Assembly (NCBI GenBank): GCA_002379425.1 | Contig: DFTH01000011.1 | Location: forward strand, 102,970 to 166,969 | Length of the DNA stretch: 64,000 nucleotides | Reading direction: 5' to 3' | Origin: Prevotella sp. UBA4217 | GTDB taxonomy: Bacteria; Bacteroidota; Bacteroidia; Bacteroidales; Bacteroidaceae | In this document: in pieces, positions 36,795-46,283 of the stretch | Layout: every line of letters begins with the position of its first letter | How positions within the stretch are numbered: the first letter of the stretch is position 1 | Made by a program: the position numbers and the translations under genes | Notes under the pieces: generated by a model | Told to the model about the DNA's origin: nothing | What the model saw: only the letters and a program-made list of their open reading frames with translations | Databases searched by the model: none

Positions 36795-38891
36795 TTAAGA
36801 AATGGCCGCCCAGTTGATGTTGGTCTTGCGGAGTTGGCGCAGGCGGTTCCAGAGCATGGCGTATTTGGGCGACGTGCAGTCGGGGTCCTCCTCGATGATC
36901 TTCTGCGCCTCTTCGCGGGCCATCTGCACGAGTTGGCCGTCACGGGCGATGTCGGCGATCTTCAGGTCGAAGGCCATGCCGCTCTGCTGGGTACCTTCCA
37001 GGTCGCCAGGCCCGCGCAGTTTCAGGTCTGCCTCAGCGATGCGGAAGCCGTCGTTGGTGTCGCACATGATGTCAATGCGCTTGCGCGTCTCCTCGGAGAG
37101 TTTGTAGGGCGTGACGAGGATGCAGAAACTCTGGTCGGCACCGCGTCCCACGCGCCCTCTGAGTTGGTGGAGTTGGGAGAGGCCGAAGCGCTGGGCGTCG
37201 AGGATGACCATCACGGAGGCATTCGGCACGTTGACGCCCACCTCGATGACGGTGGTGGCCACGAGGATCTGGGTCTCGCCTTTCACGAAGCGCTGCATCT
37301 CCTCTTCCTTGTCAGCAGGCTTCATCCGTCCGTGGACCTTACTCAGCCTGAACTCTGGGAAGGCCTGTCGCAATGTCTCGAAGCCGTCCTCGAGGTTCTT
37401 CAGGTCTGATTTCTCACTTTCCTCTATGAGTGGGAAGACGATATACACCTGACGGCCCTCGCGGATCTGCTGGCGGATGCCGTCGTAGAGGGTGGTCATG
37501 CGGGAGTCGAAGACATGGGTGGTGCGCACTGGCTTACGACCAGGCGGCAGTTCGTCGATCACGCTCACGTCGAGGTCGCCGTAGAGGGTCATGGCGAGGG
37601 TGCGTGGGATGGGGGTGGCCGTCATCACGAGCACGTGGGGCGGGTTCTGGCTTTTCGCCCACAGGCGGGCGCGCTGCGCCACGCCGAAGCGGTGCTGCTC
37701 ATCGACGACCACGAGGCCCAGGCGGGCGAACTGTACGGTGTCCTCGATGACGGCATGGGTGCCCACGAGGATGTTGATCGTGCCGTCGAGCAGGCCTTCG
37801 AGCACTTCCTCGCGGCGCTTGCCCTTGACGATGCCCGTCAGCAGCGCCACCCGCAGGTTCATGTCTTTCAGAAAAGCCATGATGGTGGCCAGGTGCTGTT
37901 CGGCGAGGATCTCCGTGGGGGCCATGATACAGGCCTGATAGCCGTTGTCGATGGCGATGAGCATCGACATCAGGGCCACGAGGGTCTTGCCAGAGCCCAC
38001 GTCGCCCTGCAGCAGACGGTTCATCTGTCGCCCTGAGCCCGTGTCTTTCCTGATCTCGCGGACCACGCGCTTCTGCGCTTCCGTCAGGGGGAAGGGGAGG
38101 TTGTTCTTGTAGAAGGAGTTGAACACATCGCCCACCTTCGAGAAGACATAGCCGCGATACTTGCGACGATGGTCGCTTGCGTACCTTACTATATTAAGTT
38201 GTACGAAGAACAGTTCCTCGAACTTCAGTCTGACCCTTGCCCGCTCCAGGTCCTTGGCGTTCTGCGGATAGTGCACCGTGCGCAGGGCCTCGTCGCGTCC
38301 CATCAGGTAGTGTGGTCCAATGATGAAGTCGGGGATGGTCTCTGGCAGGGGCGGCAGTTTCTCCAGCATGCTCCTTGTCAGTTTCTCGATGGCGCGCGAG
38401 GTGAGTCCCCGCTTCTTCATCTTCTCCGTCGTGGTGTAGTAGGGCTGAAGATAACTATCCACTCTCAACTGTCCACTGTCCACTTTATCCATCTCCGGAT
38501 GGGTGATGTTGACACGGTTGTTGAAGACGGTGGGCTTGCCGAAGACCATGTACTCCACGCCTATCTTGTAGGTCTCCTTGGCATATTTCCCACCCTGGAA
38601 CCATACGAGATCGACGATTCCCGTACCGTCGGAGAAGTGGGCGACCACCCGTTCCTTGCGGGGCCCCATCTGGAAGGTCTCGAAACTGAGGATATGGCCT
38701 ATCACCTGCACGAAGGGCATCTCGCCCGTCAGTTCGTGGCAGGAGTATATCTTCGAGCGATCGACATACTTATAGGGATAGTATTCCAGCAGGTCGCCGT
38801 AAGTATGGATGCCGAGTTCGTCGCCCAGTATCTTCTTCCTGTTGGGTCCCACCCCAGGCAGGTATTGTATGTCCTGACTTAGTATGTCCAC
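36795..38891 (-). CDS. recG: ATP-dependent DNA helicase RecG
   Basis: 698 residues. N-terminal wedge/OB domain (VIGHILSFETFQMGPRKERV). Helicase motifs: LLQGDVGSGKTLVALM (Walker A), VVDEQHRFG (Walker B, DEQH variant), VMTATPIPRTLA, and QLRGRVGRGADQSFC. RecG drives branch migration and fork regression in repair. Residues ~136-147 (DSGQLRVDSYLQ) are made from the words GTGGACAG and GTTGAGAGTGGA, a linker-type repeat placed in frame between HPEMDKV and QPYYTT in the wedge domain. It is the last gene of the DJ-1/ispD/recG run, 1 nt from ispD. Confidence 0.96.
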   Translation of the reverse strand: MDILSQDIQYLPGVGPNRKKILGDELGIHTYGDLLEYYPYKYVDRSKIYSCHELTGEMPFVQVIGHILSFETFQMGPRKERVVAHFSDGTGIVDLVWFQGGKYAKETYKIGVEYMVFGKPTVFNNRVNITHPEMDKVDSGQLRVDSYLQPYYTTTEKMKKRGLTSRAIEKLTRSMLEKLPPLPETIPDFIIGPHYLMGRDEALRTVHYPQNAKDLERARVRLKFEELFFVQLNIVRYASDHRRKYRGYVFSKVGDVFNSFYKNNLPFPLTEAQKRVVREIRKDTGSGRQMNRLLQGDVGSGKTLVALMSMLIAIDNGYQACIMAPTEILAEQHLATIMAFLKDMNLRVALLTGIVKGKRREEVLEGLLDGTINILVGTHAVIEDTVQFARLGLVVVDEQHRFGVAQRARLWAKSQNPPHVLVMTATPIPRTLAMTLYGDLDVSVIDELPPGRKPVRTTHVFDSRMTTLYDGIRQQIREGRQVYIVFPLIEESEKSDLKNLEDGFETLRQAFPEFRLSKVHGRMKPADKEEEMQRFVKGETQILVATTVIEVGVNVPNASVMVILDAQRFGLSQLHQLRGRVGRGADQSFCILVTPYKLSEETRKRIDIMCDTNDGFRIAEADLKLRGPGDLEGTQQSGMAFDLKIADIARDGQLVQMAREEAQKIIEEDPDCTSPKYAMLWNRLRQLRKTNINWAAIS

Positions 38892-38892
38892 T

Positions 38893-39555
38893 CTATAATA
38901 GTACCTCTGCTATTTTCAGGTCGTAGGGCGTGGTGATCTTGATGTTCTCGCGGTTTCCTTCTACGAGGGCGATCGCGTGGCCGTAACTCTCCACGACGGA
39001 GGCGTCGTCGGTGAAGCCGTCGTTGTAGGGCTGACGGTTGGCGTCCTTCAGCAGTTGTATGTCGAAGGTCTGTGGTGTCTGCACGAGCCGATATTCATCG
39101 CGCGGCACGGTCACGGAACTTCTGGCCTCCAGATGGCGTACCGTCTCTACCACGGGTATGACGGGTATGACGGCCTTCTTCTCACGGGCTGTCTCGTAGC
39201 AGTTGCGGATCACCTCGATGCTGGGGAAGGGGCGCACGCCGTCGTGCACGCCTACTATGCCCTCTGCGTCGTCAGGCACGAGGGCCAGTCCGCTCTGTAC
39301 GGAGTGGAAGCGTGTTGGTCCGCCGTTGGCGAGTTGGTACTCCACGTCGAAGTGGTACTCCTGACAGAGCCCTTGCCAGTAGGCCTGTTGGGCTTCTGGT
39401 AGCACGAGGATGATCTGCAGGTCGGCCGAATAGGCCCTGAAGCGCTCCAGCGTGCGCATCAGCACGGGTCTGCCGCCAATGGGCAGGAATTGTTTGGGGA
39501 TATCGCCCCCCATCCGCAGGCCCTTCCCGCCTGCCACTATAATGACATAATCCAT
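38893..39555 (-). CDS. ispD: 2-C-methyl-D-erythritol 4-phosphate cytidylyltransferase
   Basis: 220 residues. It transfers CMP to MEP in the non-mevalonate isoprenoid pathway. The N-terminal nucleotide loop is [19 protein letters not shown]. Further conserved parts are [31 protein letters not shown] and [20 protein letters not shown], then [12 protein letters not shown]. Length is normal. The ATG overlaps the DJ-1-like stop by 1 nt and the stop lies 1 nt from recG, so the three form a tight operon. Confidence 0.96.
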   Translation of the reverse strand: MDYVIIVAGGKGLRMGGDIPKQFLPIGGRPVLMRTLERFRAYSADLQIILVLPEAQQAYWQGLCQEYHFDVEYQLANGGPTRFHSVQSGLALVPDDAEGIVGVHDGVRPFPSIEVIRNCYETAREKKAVIPVIPVVETVRHLEARSSVTVPRDEYRLVQTPQTFDIQLLKDANRQPYNDGFTDDASVVESYGHAIALVEGNRENIKITTPYDLKIAEVLL

Positions 39556-40121
39556 TATCCTTCCATCAGATGTTTGAAGCGCATGCCCTCGGCGATCTGG
39601 TCGGAGGTCTTCTTATCGACCAGTTGGGCGAGCAGTTCGTAGGCGTATGGGAAGGCGGCGGCAGGACCCTCGCCCGTGGTGACGTTGCCATCGACGGTGA
39701 CGAGGTCGCCCGTGTAGGTGGCATCCTTCAGGGCATCCTCAAAACCTGGATAGCAGGTGGCCTTCTTCCCGTCGAGGATTCCCAGCGGGGCCAGTACGAC
39801 GGCAGGTGCAGCGCAGATGGCGGCCACCTTCTTGCCCTTGGCAGACTGGTCGCGCACGGCCTGGCATACCCCCTCGTGCTCGTACAGGTTGTTGGCACCA
39901 GGCATGCCGCCTGGCAGCATCAGCACGTCGGCATCGGAGAAGTCGCATACCTCGAAGGCCTTGTCGGCGCAGATGCCCACGCCGTGGGCTGACGTCACGA
40001 TCGGTTCCTCCGTGGTGCTGACGGTTACTACTTCCACACCGCCGCGACGCAGTACGTCGATGGGGATCAGGGCCTCGACATCCTCGAAGCCGTTAGCGAG
40101 AAAAACATAAACTTTTGCCAT
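39555..40121 (-). CDS. DJ-1/PfpI (YajL-like) family protein
   Basis: 188 residues from ATG 40121 ([20 protein letters not shown]); a longer frame upstream reaches into the divergent nadK promoter and is rejected. The family hallmarks are the Glu at EDVEA, and the nucleophile elbow [19 protein letters not shown] sequence [19 protein letters not shown] with the conserved Cys. It is of the YajL/ThiJ type, linked to protein deglycation or chaperone roles. It leads the operon with ispD and recG. A TAACTTTG -7 box is at 40158-40151. Confidence 0.92.
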   Translation of the reverse strand: MAKVYVFLANGFEDVEALIPIDVLRRGGVEVVTVSTTEEPIVTSAHGVGICADKAFEVCDFSDADVLMLPGGMPGANNLYEHEGVCQAVRDQSAKGKKVAAICAAPAVVLAPLGILDGKKATCYPGFEDALKDATYTGDLVTVDGNVTTGEGPAAAFPYAYELLAQLVDKKTSDQIAEGMRFKHLMEG

Positions 40122-40227
40122 AATCTGTTGTCTTATTAAGTTTCTGTTTGCAAAGTTAATAAATTTTTTGCAGGAATGACGCGAATAACACGAAAAAATT
40201 AATACCTTTGCACCCAAAACAAGGATT

Positions 40228-41112
40228 ATGGAGCACCGTAAACTGAGATTCGCCCTTTTCGGCAATGTCTATCAGACGAAGAAGTCTGCCTCTATCCAGA
40301 AAGTGCTGTCGGCACTCTCTGAGTATGCACCAGAGTTGTATGTGGATGCTGAGTACTACCAGTTCCTCACCGACGAACAGCATATCGAGGTGAAGGCGGA
40401 CGGCGTGTTCTTCGGCAATGAGTTTGATGCCGACTTCGTCATCTCGATGGGTGGCGACGGCACCTTCCTCAAGGCAGCGAGCCGTGTGCGTGAGAAGAAC
40501 ATCCCCATCATCGGCGTGAACCTGGGGCGCCTGGGATTTCTGGCGGACATCGGGCCAGATGATATGGACCGCTGTGTGAAGGCCCTCTACGATGACGACT
40601 TCGCCATCGAGTCGCGTGCCCTGATAGAAGTGAGCACTGACGGCGAGCCTTTCGAGACGTTCAACTGCGCCCTCAACGATGTGGCCATCCTGAAGCGCGA
40701 CACGGCCTCGATGATCTCCATCCGCGCCAGCATCAACGGCCAGTATCTGAACACCTACCAGGCCGATGGTCTGGTGGTCTCCACGCCCACGGGCTCCACG
40801 GCCTATTCGCTCTCCAACGGCGGACCTATCATCGTCCCTGGCACGAAGGTGTTCTCCATGACGGCCGTTGCCCCTCACTCGCTGAACGTCAGGCCCATCG
40901 TGCTGCCTGACTCTGCCGTCATCGAACTCGACGTGGAGAGCCGCAGCCACCATTTCCTCGTCGCCATCGACGGGCGCTCCGAGAAGTGCAAGGAGGGCAC
41001 GAGGCTCACCCTGCGCCGTGCGCCCTACGATGTGAAGGTCGTCAAGCGGGCGGAGCACCGCTATTTCGACTCTTTGCGCGAGAAGATGATGTGGGGGGCC
41101 GACCAGCGATAG
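40228..41112 (+). CDS. nadK: NAD kinase
   Basis: 294 residues. It phosphorylates NAD to NADP. The active-site motif is VISMGGDGTFLKAASRV near residue 75, followed by IPIIGVNLGRLGFLADI, the NE-type ALNDVAILKR loop and GLVVSTPTGSTAYSLSNGGPI. Length and order are standard. It is divergent from the DJ-1 operon and carries a TACCTTTG -7 box at 40203-40210. The convergent histidine kinase ends 7 nt after its stop. Confidence 0.96.
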   Translation: MEHRKLRFALFGNVYQTKKSASIQKVLSALSEYAPELYVDAEYYQFLTDEQHIEVKADGVFFGNEFDADFVISMGGDGTFLKAASRVREKNIPIIGVNLGRLGFLADIGPDDMDRCVKALYDDDFAIESRALIEVSTDGEPFETFNCALNDVAILKRDTASMISIRASINGQYLNTYQADGLVVSTPTGSTAYSLSNGGPIIVPGTKVFSMTAVAPHSLNVRPIVLPDSAVIELDVESRSHHFLVAIDGRSEKCKEGTRLTLRRAPYDVKVVKRAEHRYFDSLREKMMWGADQR

Positions 41113-41119
41113 GCCGGGG

Positions 41120-42904
41120 CTATGTCGATGCCTGCTGGGGGATGGTCACGATGAAGCGGGCGCCATCGTGGTAGGTGCCGTCTATGGCGACGTCGCCGCC
41201 AAGCCGAAGGGCGATGGTCTTGCAGAAGGGAAGGCCGATGCCGAGGCCTTCGGAGAAGTCGTCGATCTTGTTGAACTTTCCGAAGATGCTGTCTATGTTT
41301 TCCTGTGGGATGCCGTCTCCCGTGTCAGTCACGCTGAGTATCCAGTGGCCATCCTTCATCTGACTGTCCAGTATGATTTTCCCCTCCTTGGCAAACTTGT
41401 CGGCATTGACGAGCAGTTCCAGGATGATGCCTTTCAGCATCTTGGCGTTGGTCTTGACCGTGGCGTCGCGACCGACGGAACTGGTGTATTCCAGTTGCAG
41501 GTTCTTGTTCAGCGGCTTGAATATCCTGACTATTTCCTCGCAGAAGGCCTGGCAGTTGATGGGGGCGTCGCTGTCGGAGACGCGGATGCTCTCTGCCTCC
41601 GACATGGTGATGAGGTGGTTCAGCGTGTTGGCGATGAACGACGAGTTGTGCTCGATGCGCTCGGCCAGGTCCTGGCGCTCGCCTTCTGTCAGGTCGTCTA
41701 TCTGCGTGGCCAGTATCTGTGAGAATCCTGACACGACGTTCAGCGGCGTGCGTATCTGGTGGCTCACGTTGCGTATGAAGGCCGTCTTCATGCGGTCCGA
41801 CTCCTGGGCATGGTCGCGTGCCCGCTCCAGTTCCTTGTTCTGTGCCTTCATCACCTTCAGGTGCTGTCGGCGCGTCCATCCGAAGTAGGCGAGTAGCACG
41901 GTGATGATGCTCAGGGCTACCAGTGCTATGATGCCGGCGATGACGTAGGCCCTGCGCCGCTCCTGCCGCTCCTTGTTGAGTTCAAGGTCGTGGCTGATGT
42001 CGTCCACCACCAGTACGGATATCTCGTGGTTGCGCCGCTCCTTGGAGCGGATAAGGTCCTTCAGGGTCACGTTCTCCGTCTGCAGGTCACCTTTCAGATG
42101 GTGGATGACGGCCTGGAATTCCAGCCGCTCCGACTCGCTCTGGATGGAGTCGGTGAGGGCGATGGCCTCGTCGTACTGGCCGTTCAGGGCCTTGCGTCCC
42201 ATCTCTATGTAGGTTTCGTAGGTGGGGTAGTAGTCGTCAGGATGCTGCTGCTTGATGGTCTTGATGCGGTCATAGCACTCGTCGAAGACAGTCTTGTCCT
42301 GATGGGTGAAGGCCACCATGGCCTTCACGCCCAGCGAGCCGCTGAGGGTATAAGTGTTCCTGCTGATGCCGATGGCCTTGTCGGCCCATTTGTAGCCTTC
42401 TTCCTTGTCGTTGAAGATGTTGATGTTGGCCAGCATCTGGTAGATGGCCACCTGGTCGCCGTTGTTCTTTTCCGGCTCTGTCTGGTCCAGGGCTTTCATC
42501 AGGTATTCCCTGCAGAGGTCATAGTCCTCGCGCGTACCGTAGAAGACACCCTTCAGGTAGTTCACGAAGTGGTCGTAGTCCTTGGTGTCTTCCTGCTGCA
42601 GTATGGCCTCCAACTCCTCCGTCTTCTTCAGGGCCTGGTAGAAATGGTCGTTGTTGATGTCGTAGATGATCTCGTTGTTCCACGAGTTGTAGTATTTCTC
42701 CTTGTAGCCCTTCTCCTGCACGTACTGGCGATACTCGTCGTTGGCCTTGTAGAAGGCCTCCTTGTCGCTGCTGTCGAAGCGGGTGACCACGATGCCGTAC
42801 AGGCGCTCCTCCTCCGCATCCTTCACTTGCGCGGATGCGGTGGTCAGACATGTCAGCCATATCAAGACCAACAGTGTCAGCAGGTTTCTCGCCGATTGGA
42901 TCAT
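41120..42904 (-). CDS. TPR-containing membrane sensor histidine kinase (orphan)
   Basis: 594 residues. Signal peptide (ends ASA), then ~290 periplasmic residues of helical TPR-like repeats, a membrane helix at ~320-345 (AYVIAGIIALVALSIITVLL), a coiled coil, the HisKA box RNVSHQIRTPLNVVSGF with H~378, and the HATPase domain (N box near ELLVNADKFAKEG, then SVTDTGDGIP and GLGIGLPFCKTIALRLGG). No receiver domain and no adjacent response regulator are seen. A related kinase is at 54588-56393. The signal is unknown. Confidence 0.92.
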   Translation of the reverse strand: MIQSARNLLTLLVLIWLTCLTTASAQVKDAEEERLYGIVVTRFDSSDKEAFYKANDEYRQYVQEKGYKEKYYNSWNNEIIYDINNDHFYQALKKTEELEAILQQEDTKDYDHFVNYLKGVFYGTREDYDLCREYLMKALDQTEPEKNNGDQVAIYQMLANINIFNDKEEGYKWADKAIGISRNTYTLSGSLGVKAMVAFTHQDKTVFDECYDRIKTIKQQHPDDYYPTYETYIEMGRKALNGQYDEAIALTDSIQSESERLEFQAVIHHLKGDLQTENVTLKDLIRSKERRNHEISVLVVDDISHDLELNKERQERRRAYVIAGIIALVALSIITVLLAYFGWTRRQHLKVMKAQNKELERARDHAQESDRMKTAFIRNVSHQIRTPLNVVSGFSQILATQIDDLTEGERQDLAERIEHNSSFIANTLNHLITMSEAESIRVSDSDAPINCQAFCEEIVRIFKPLNKNLQLEYTSSVGRDATVKTNAKMLKGIILELLVNADKFAKEGKIILDSQMKDGHWILSVTDTGDGIPQENIDSIFGKFNKIDDFSEGLGIGLPFCKTIALRLGGDVAIDGTYHDGARFIVTIPQQAST

Positions 42905-43135
42905 AGTGGCTTTAGTTGATAATCATCTGCAGAGATACGAAAAAATATTGATTTATGCAAGAAAATAAGACTATTTTTGCGAAAAGACAACAAATGACAC
43001 GGTATGGCGACAAGGCGACAAGACACTTGACTTTTCTGGCAAATGCATACATTATTATATATGTGCGATAAGTGGCTCCTGAGCGACGCCCGAAAGTTAA
43101 AGAGTGCTAAAGAATCGCACTTTTCCAGCAAAAAA
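42905..43135. other. gene-free interval between divergent kinase and ABC operon
   Basis: No gene seen. It holds direct GGCGACAAG words near 43007-43023. A TATTTTTG box near 42972 has no evident gene after it. Confidence 0.4.
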
Positions 43136-43167
43136 CTTGGAGCGTATGCAGAAAAGTATTACTTTTG
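43136..43167 (+). promoter_or_regulatory. promoter of the YtrA-type ABC operon
   Basis: CTTG (43136-43139), a 20-nt spacer, then TACTTTTG (43160-43167). The predicted start of transcription falls inside the palindrome at 43169-43192. Confidence 0.75.
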
Positions 43168-43168
43168 C

Positions 43169-43192
43169 AGTGTACTATTAAGGTAGTACACT
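43169..43192. promoter_or_regulatory. palindromic operator for the GntR/YtrA regulator
   Basis: AGTGTACTA (43169-43177) and TAGTACACT (43184-43192) are perfect inverted repeats with a 6-nt spacer. They sit just downstream of the -7 box, where a bound repressor would block initiation. The matching regulator is the last gene of the operon (45798-46166). Confidence 0.75.
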
Positions 43193-43227
43193 ATGACAGA
43201 GGAAAAAACCATTAAAACAACTGAGAT

Positions 43228-44043
43228 ATGATAGACGTAAGTAACATCAGTTTCAAGTATTCGGGTCAGAAGGATCTGGTATTCGACAACTTCAGTCTGA
43301 GGCTGGAGGCGAACAACATCTACGGTTTGCTGGGCAAGAATGGCACGGGCAAGAGCACGCTGCTGTATCTGATCAGCGGACTGCTCCGTCCCGGTAGGGG
43401 CCGTGTGCGCTTCGACGGTGTTGACACCTCCAAGCGCCGTCCCGACGTGCTGAGCGAGATATTCATCGTGCCCGAGGAGTTCGACCTGCCCATGATGCCG
43501 CTCGAACAGTATGTCAGGATCAACGAACCGTTCTATCCCCGATTCTCGCGCGAGGTGCTGGAGAATTGCCTGAAGGACTTTGAACTCTCGACGGACATCA
43601 AGTTGAATGCTCTCTCGATGGGTCAGAAGAAGAAGGTGTTCATGGCCTTTGCACTGGCTACGAACACGAACCTGCTGCTGATGGACGAGCCTACCAACGG
43701 CCTCGACATCCCCTCGAAGTCGCAGTTCCGCAAGGTGATCGCCCAGAATATGTCAGAAGACCGCACGCTGATCATCTCCACCCATCAGGTGCACGACGTG
43801 GAGTCGCTGCTCGACCACATCCTCATCCTCTCGCAGCAGAGGTTACTGCTCGACGCGTCGGTGGCCGAGATCACAGACAAGTACGTCTTCGAGTACCGCC
43901 CGACAGACGATATGCAGGATGCGCTCTACGCCGAACCGTCGCTCCAGGGCAATGCCGTCATTGCCCCGCGGAAGACCGACAGTCAGGAGACGCAGTTGAA
44001 CCTGGAACTGCTCTTCAATGCGGTGAACGAGGGGAGGATATAG
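43228..44043 (+). CDS. ABC transporter ATP-binding protein
   Basis: 271 residues. Walker A GLLGKNGTGKSTLLYLISGL, signature LSMGQKKKVFMAFAL, Walker B LLLMDEPTNGLDIPSKS and H-loop IISTHQVHDVESL are all present. The C-terminal ~60 residues lack motifs. It would energise the membrane proteins encoded next (44085 and 44915). This looks like a YtrB-type ATPase in a YtrA-regulated operon. First gene behind the palindromic operator. Confidence 0.93.
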   Translation: MIDVSNISFKYSGQKDLVFDNFSLRLEANNIYGLLGKNGTGKSTLLYLISGLLRPGRGRVRFDGVDTSKRRPDVLSEIFIVPEEFDLPMMPLEQYVRINEPFYPRFSREVLENCLKDFELSTDIKLNALSMGQKKKVFMAFALATNTNLLLMDEPTNGLDIPSKSQFRKVIAQNMSEDRTLIISTHQVHDVESLLDHILILSQQRLLLDASVAEITDKYVFEYRPTDDMQDALYAEPSLQGNAVIAPRKTDSQETQLNLELLFNAVNEGRI

Positions 44044-44084
44044 ACGACGAATTTCACGAATGATACGAATTTCATGAATTTGGT

Positions 44085-44870
44085 ATGATACAGTTTGATA
44101 TATATAGATTCACGAAGTTGGCGCGATGGACGCTCACGATCGACAAGAAGTACCATGTGAAGTCCTTCTTCCAGAACCTGGTGGTATTCACCCTGGTGTT
44201 CGTGTTCTTCACCTCGATCACCTTTACAGTAAACCGGCAGGCCGCCAACTATGTGCCCTGCAGTATCGCAACCATCGTCGCCTTTGCAGTGACGCTTGTC
44301 CTGGGTTCGTCGTTCATGTTCTACAGCATGAGTGGAAAGCACGACATGCAGAGTCTGCTGATGCTGCCAGCGTCGAACCTGGAGAAGTACCTGGTGCGCT
44401 ATGCCTCGTGGATCATCCTGGTGCCCATCCAGTTGGCGGCCTTCTTCGCAGCCGACCTGATACAGTATGTGTTTGGCTTGGCGGTGGGTCACGAGGGCGT
44501 GCGGTTTGTGACTTCGGCGGCGATTGAATATGTGGAAAGGACGTGGTATATGATGCAGATTCCTGAGGATGCCCAGCAAGCGTGGATCGCAGGCGTGGTG
44601 TTCTCTGCCGTATGGGTTCATTCGTGCTATGCCCTTGGTGCCACGTTCTTCCGTTCGCATAAGTACAACTGGGTGCTGACGAGCGCGGTGTTGGTCTTTG
44701 CGTTCATGCTGCTGATGATTGTCTTCGGCTGGGGCACTGTCGGCGCTGCGTGGTGGAATAACCGTTATCTCTTCAGTCTCTTGATGTTGTTGCTCGTTGT
44801 GCTGAATTTCTGGCTGTCGTACAGACTGTTTTGCAGGACGCAGGTGGTAGGTAGGTTTGTGAACCTTTGA
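44085..44870 (+). CDS. ABC transporter membrane protein
   Basis: 261 residues with about six membrane helices (for example FFQNLVVFTLVFVFFTSITF and LTSAVLVFAFMLLMIVFGW). The loop SLLMLPASNLEKYLVRYASW closely matches MLPATNLEKFLAV in the next gene, so the two are paralogous partners, probably a heterodimeric permease. The start is ATG 44085. The interval after 44043 contains AATTTCACGAAT-type words. No solute-binding protein is nearby; export or membrane-stress roles are plausible. Confidence 0.82.
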   Translation: MIQFDIYRFTKLARWTLTIDKKYHVKSFFQNLVVFTLVFVFFTSITFTVNRQAANYVPCSIATIVAFAVTLVLGSSFMFYSMSGKHDMQSLLMLPASNLEKYLVRYASWIILVPIQLAAFFAADLIQYVFGLAVGHEGVRFVTSAAIEYVERTWYMMQIPEDAQQAWIAGVVFSAVWVHSCYALGATFFRSHKYNWVLTSAVLVFAFMLLMIVFGWGTVGAAWWNNRYLFSLLMLLLVVLNFWLSYRLFCRTQVVGRFVNL

Positions 44871-44912
44871 AGGATTGAAGGATTGAAGAATTGAAGGATT
44901 GAAGAATTGAAG
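44867..44912 (+). repeat. GATTGAAG/GAATTGAAG degenerate tandem repeat linker
   Basis: About five 8-9-nt units (GAAGGATT, GAAGAATT) fill the space between the 44085 gene stop and the next ATG, ending right before it. The same linker type is at 49586-49628 and 59462-59531. Confidence 0.8.
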
Positions 44913-44914
44913 TT

Positions 44915-45817
44915 ATGAATAGTTTTAGTATGAATAGATTTGGCAGGACGTTGCGCTGGCTGGTGAGCGTGAACCGAGTAAGGCTTCTGGCAATTTTCGC
45001 CAGTCTGACGGTTTCTGTCCTGATGTTAGAGTTGATAACGGCTTACATGAAGGAGAATCCTTTTGATTTCCTCCGCAACATAGCAGGCTTTATCATTGTT
45101 GTCATATCAGTATTGATGTTAGTGTTTGTGAGTGGCATGTTCTCTTCTTTCACCAGTATCGGCACTAAGCAGCAGCGCAGCACCTTCCTGATGTTGCCAG
45201 CCACTAATCTGGAGAAGTTCCTGGCAGTGGTGGCATACGTGACGGTCGTCTGCTCCGTCTGCTCCGTCGTGAGCATCGTCTTGGGCGACTCGTTGCGGAT
45301 GGTGTGCATGGGTGTCGTGAAGGGTTTTGATGCCTCTGGCGACTTTTCCTACTCCGTTGACGGCCAGACCTGGTACTGGTGGTCGTCGGCCATTCCGCAG
45401 GTTTTCCACCAGATAATGCCTGATGCCTTTCTGCCGGACGACAGCATCTATCATTACACCCTTTCGTATCGGGTGATGAACTGCGTTGTGCTCTTTGCCT
45501 TTCTCCTCTGGATTCATTCGCTCTATACCCTTGGAGGCACGCTGCTGCGCAAGTACCCGTTGGTGGTGTCGAGCATCGTGCTGTTCCTGTTTATGTCGCT
45601 TTCCGTGCAGTTCACCATGCATGTTGACATGCCAATATTCCGCTCTGAGTGGAGAGAAGGCCACTATGTCTCTCAGGAGGTGGGCGCGATGGCATATATC
45701 ATCGCTGCCATGCTGTTCGTTGCGGCTTACTCTGCCTATTGGCAATCGTTCCGTATCTTCAAGCATTTTGACATCAACTCTAATAAATGGACGAACTATG
45801 ACATTCTCAAACGATAA
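44915..45817 (+). CDS. ABC transporter membrane protein (second subunit)
   Basis: 300 residues with about six membrane helices (LAIFASLTVSVLMLELITAY, FIIVVISVLMLVFVSGMF and others). It shares the FLMLPATNLEKFL loop with the protein before it. It starts at ATG 44915, right after a GAATTGAAG repeat linker. Its last 20 nt overlap the GntR-type regulator gene, so the regulator is co-translated. No signal peptide. Confidence 0.82.
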   Translation: MNSFSMNRFGRTLRWLVSVNRVRLLAIFASLTVSVLMLELITAYMKENPFDFLRNIAGFIIVVISVLMLVFVSGMFSSFTSIGTKQQRSTFLMLPATNLEKFLAVVAYVTVVCSVCSVVSIVLGDSLRMVCMGVVKGFDASGDFSYSVDGQTWYWWSSAIPQVFHQIMPDAFLPDDSIYHYTLSYRVMNCVVLFAFLLWIHSLYTLGGTLLRKYPLVVSSIVLFLFMSLSVQFTMHVDMPIFRSEWREGHYVSQEVGAMAYIIAAMLFVAAYSAYWQSFRIFKHFDINSNKWTNYDILKR

Positions 45818-46166
45818 ACCCATCTACCTGCAGATGGCCGACCGTCTCTGCGACGAGATACTGAGCGGCAAGTATCAGGACGACGACCGCATCCCCTCGG
45901 TGCGCGAGTATGCCGTGCTGTTGGAGGTGAATACGAACACGGCCGTCAAGGCCTACGAGCAACTGGCCCGCGAGGAGATCATCTACAACAAGCGGGGTCT
46001 GGGCTACTTCGTGACGAAAGGGGCGAAGCGGCAGATCCTCAAGGCCCGCAAGAAGGAGTTCATGAAGGAGCGGCTGCCAGAACTCTTCCGACAGATGCAA
46101 CTTCTCGACATCACGATCGACGACGTTGTGGAAGCCTATACAGACTTACAGAATGTTAAAGTTTGA
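45798..46166 (+). CDS. GntR-family regulator, YtrA type
   Basis: 122 residues from ATG 45798. The N-terminal winged helix-turn-helix has the GntR signature: KPIYLQMADRLCDEILSG, DRIPSVREYAVLLEVNTNTA then VKAYEQLAREEIIYNKRGLG. The short C-terminal part is the YtrA dimerisation helix pair rather than a FadR/HutC ligand domain. YtrA regulators repress their own ABC operon. The palindrome at 43169-43192 on the operon promoter is the expected target. It overlaps the preceding gene by 20 nt. Confidence 0.9.
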   Translation: MTFSNDKPIYLQMADRLCDEILSGKYQDDDRIPSVREYAVLLEVNTNTAVKAYEQLAREEIIYNKRGLGYFVTKGAKRQILKARKKEFMKERLPELFRQMQLLDITIDDVVEAYTDLQNVKV

Positions 46167-46215
46167 CAATACTTATTGCCAATCGTCACAAATCGTTGCC
46201 GATTATCCCAGAAAT

Positions 46216-46246
46216 TTTGTGGATATTGCAACTTTATATAACTTTG
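46216..46246 (+). promoter_or_regulatory. promoter of the MacAB-TolC-like operon
   Basis: TTTG (46216-46219), a 19-nt spacer, then TAACTTTG (46239-46246). Confidence 0.82.
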
Positions 46247-46283
46247 CAACGTCAAAAGGACAAATCAACAATAACCAAACAGA

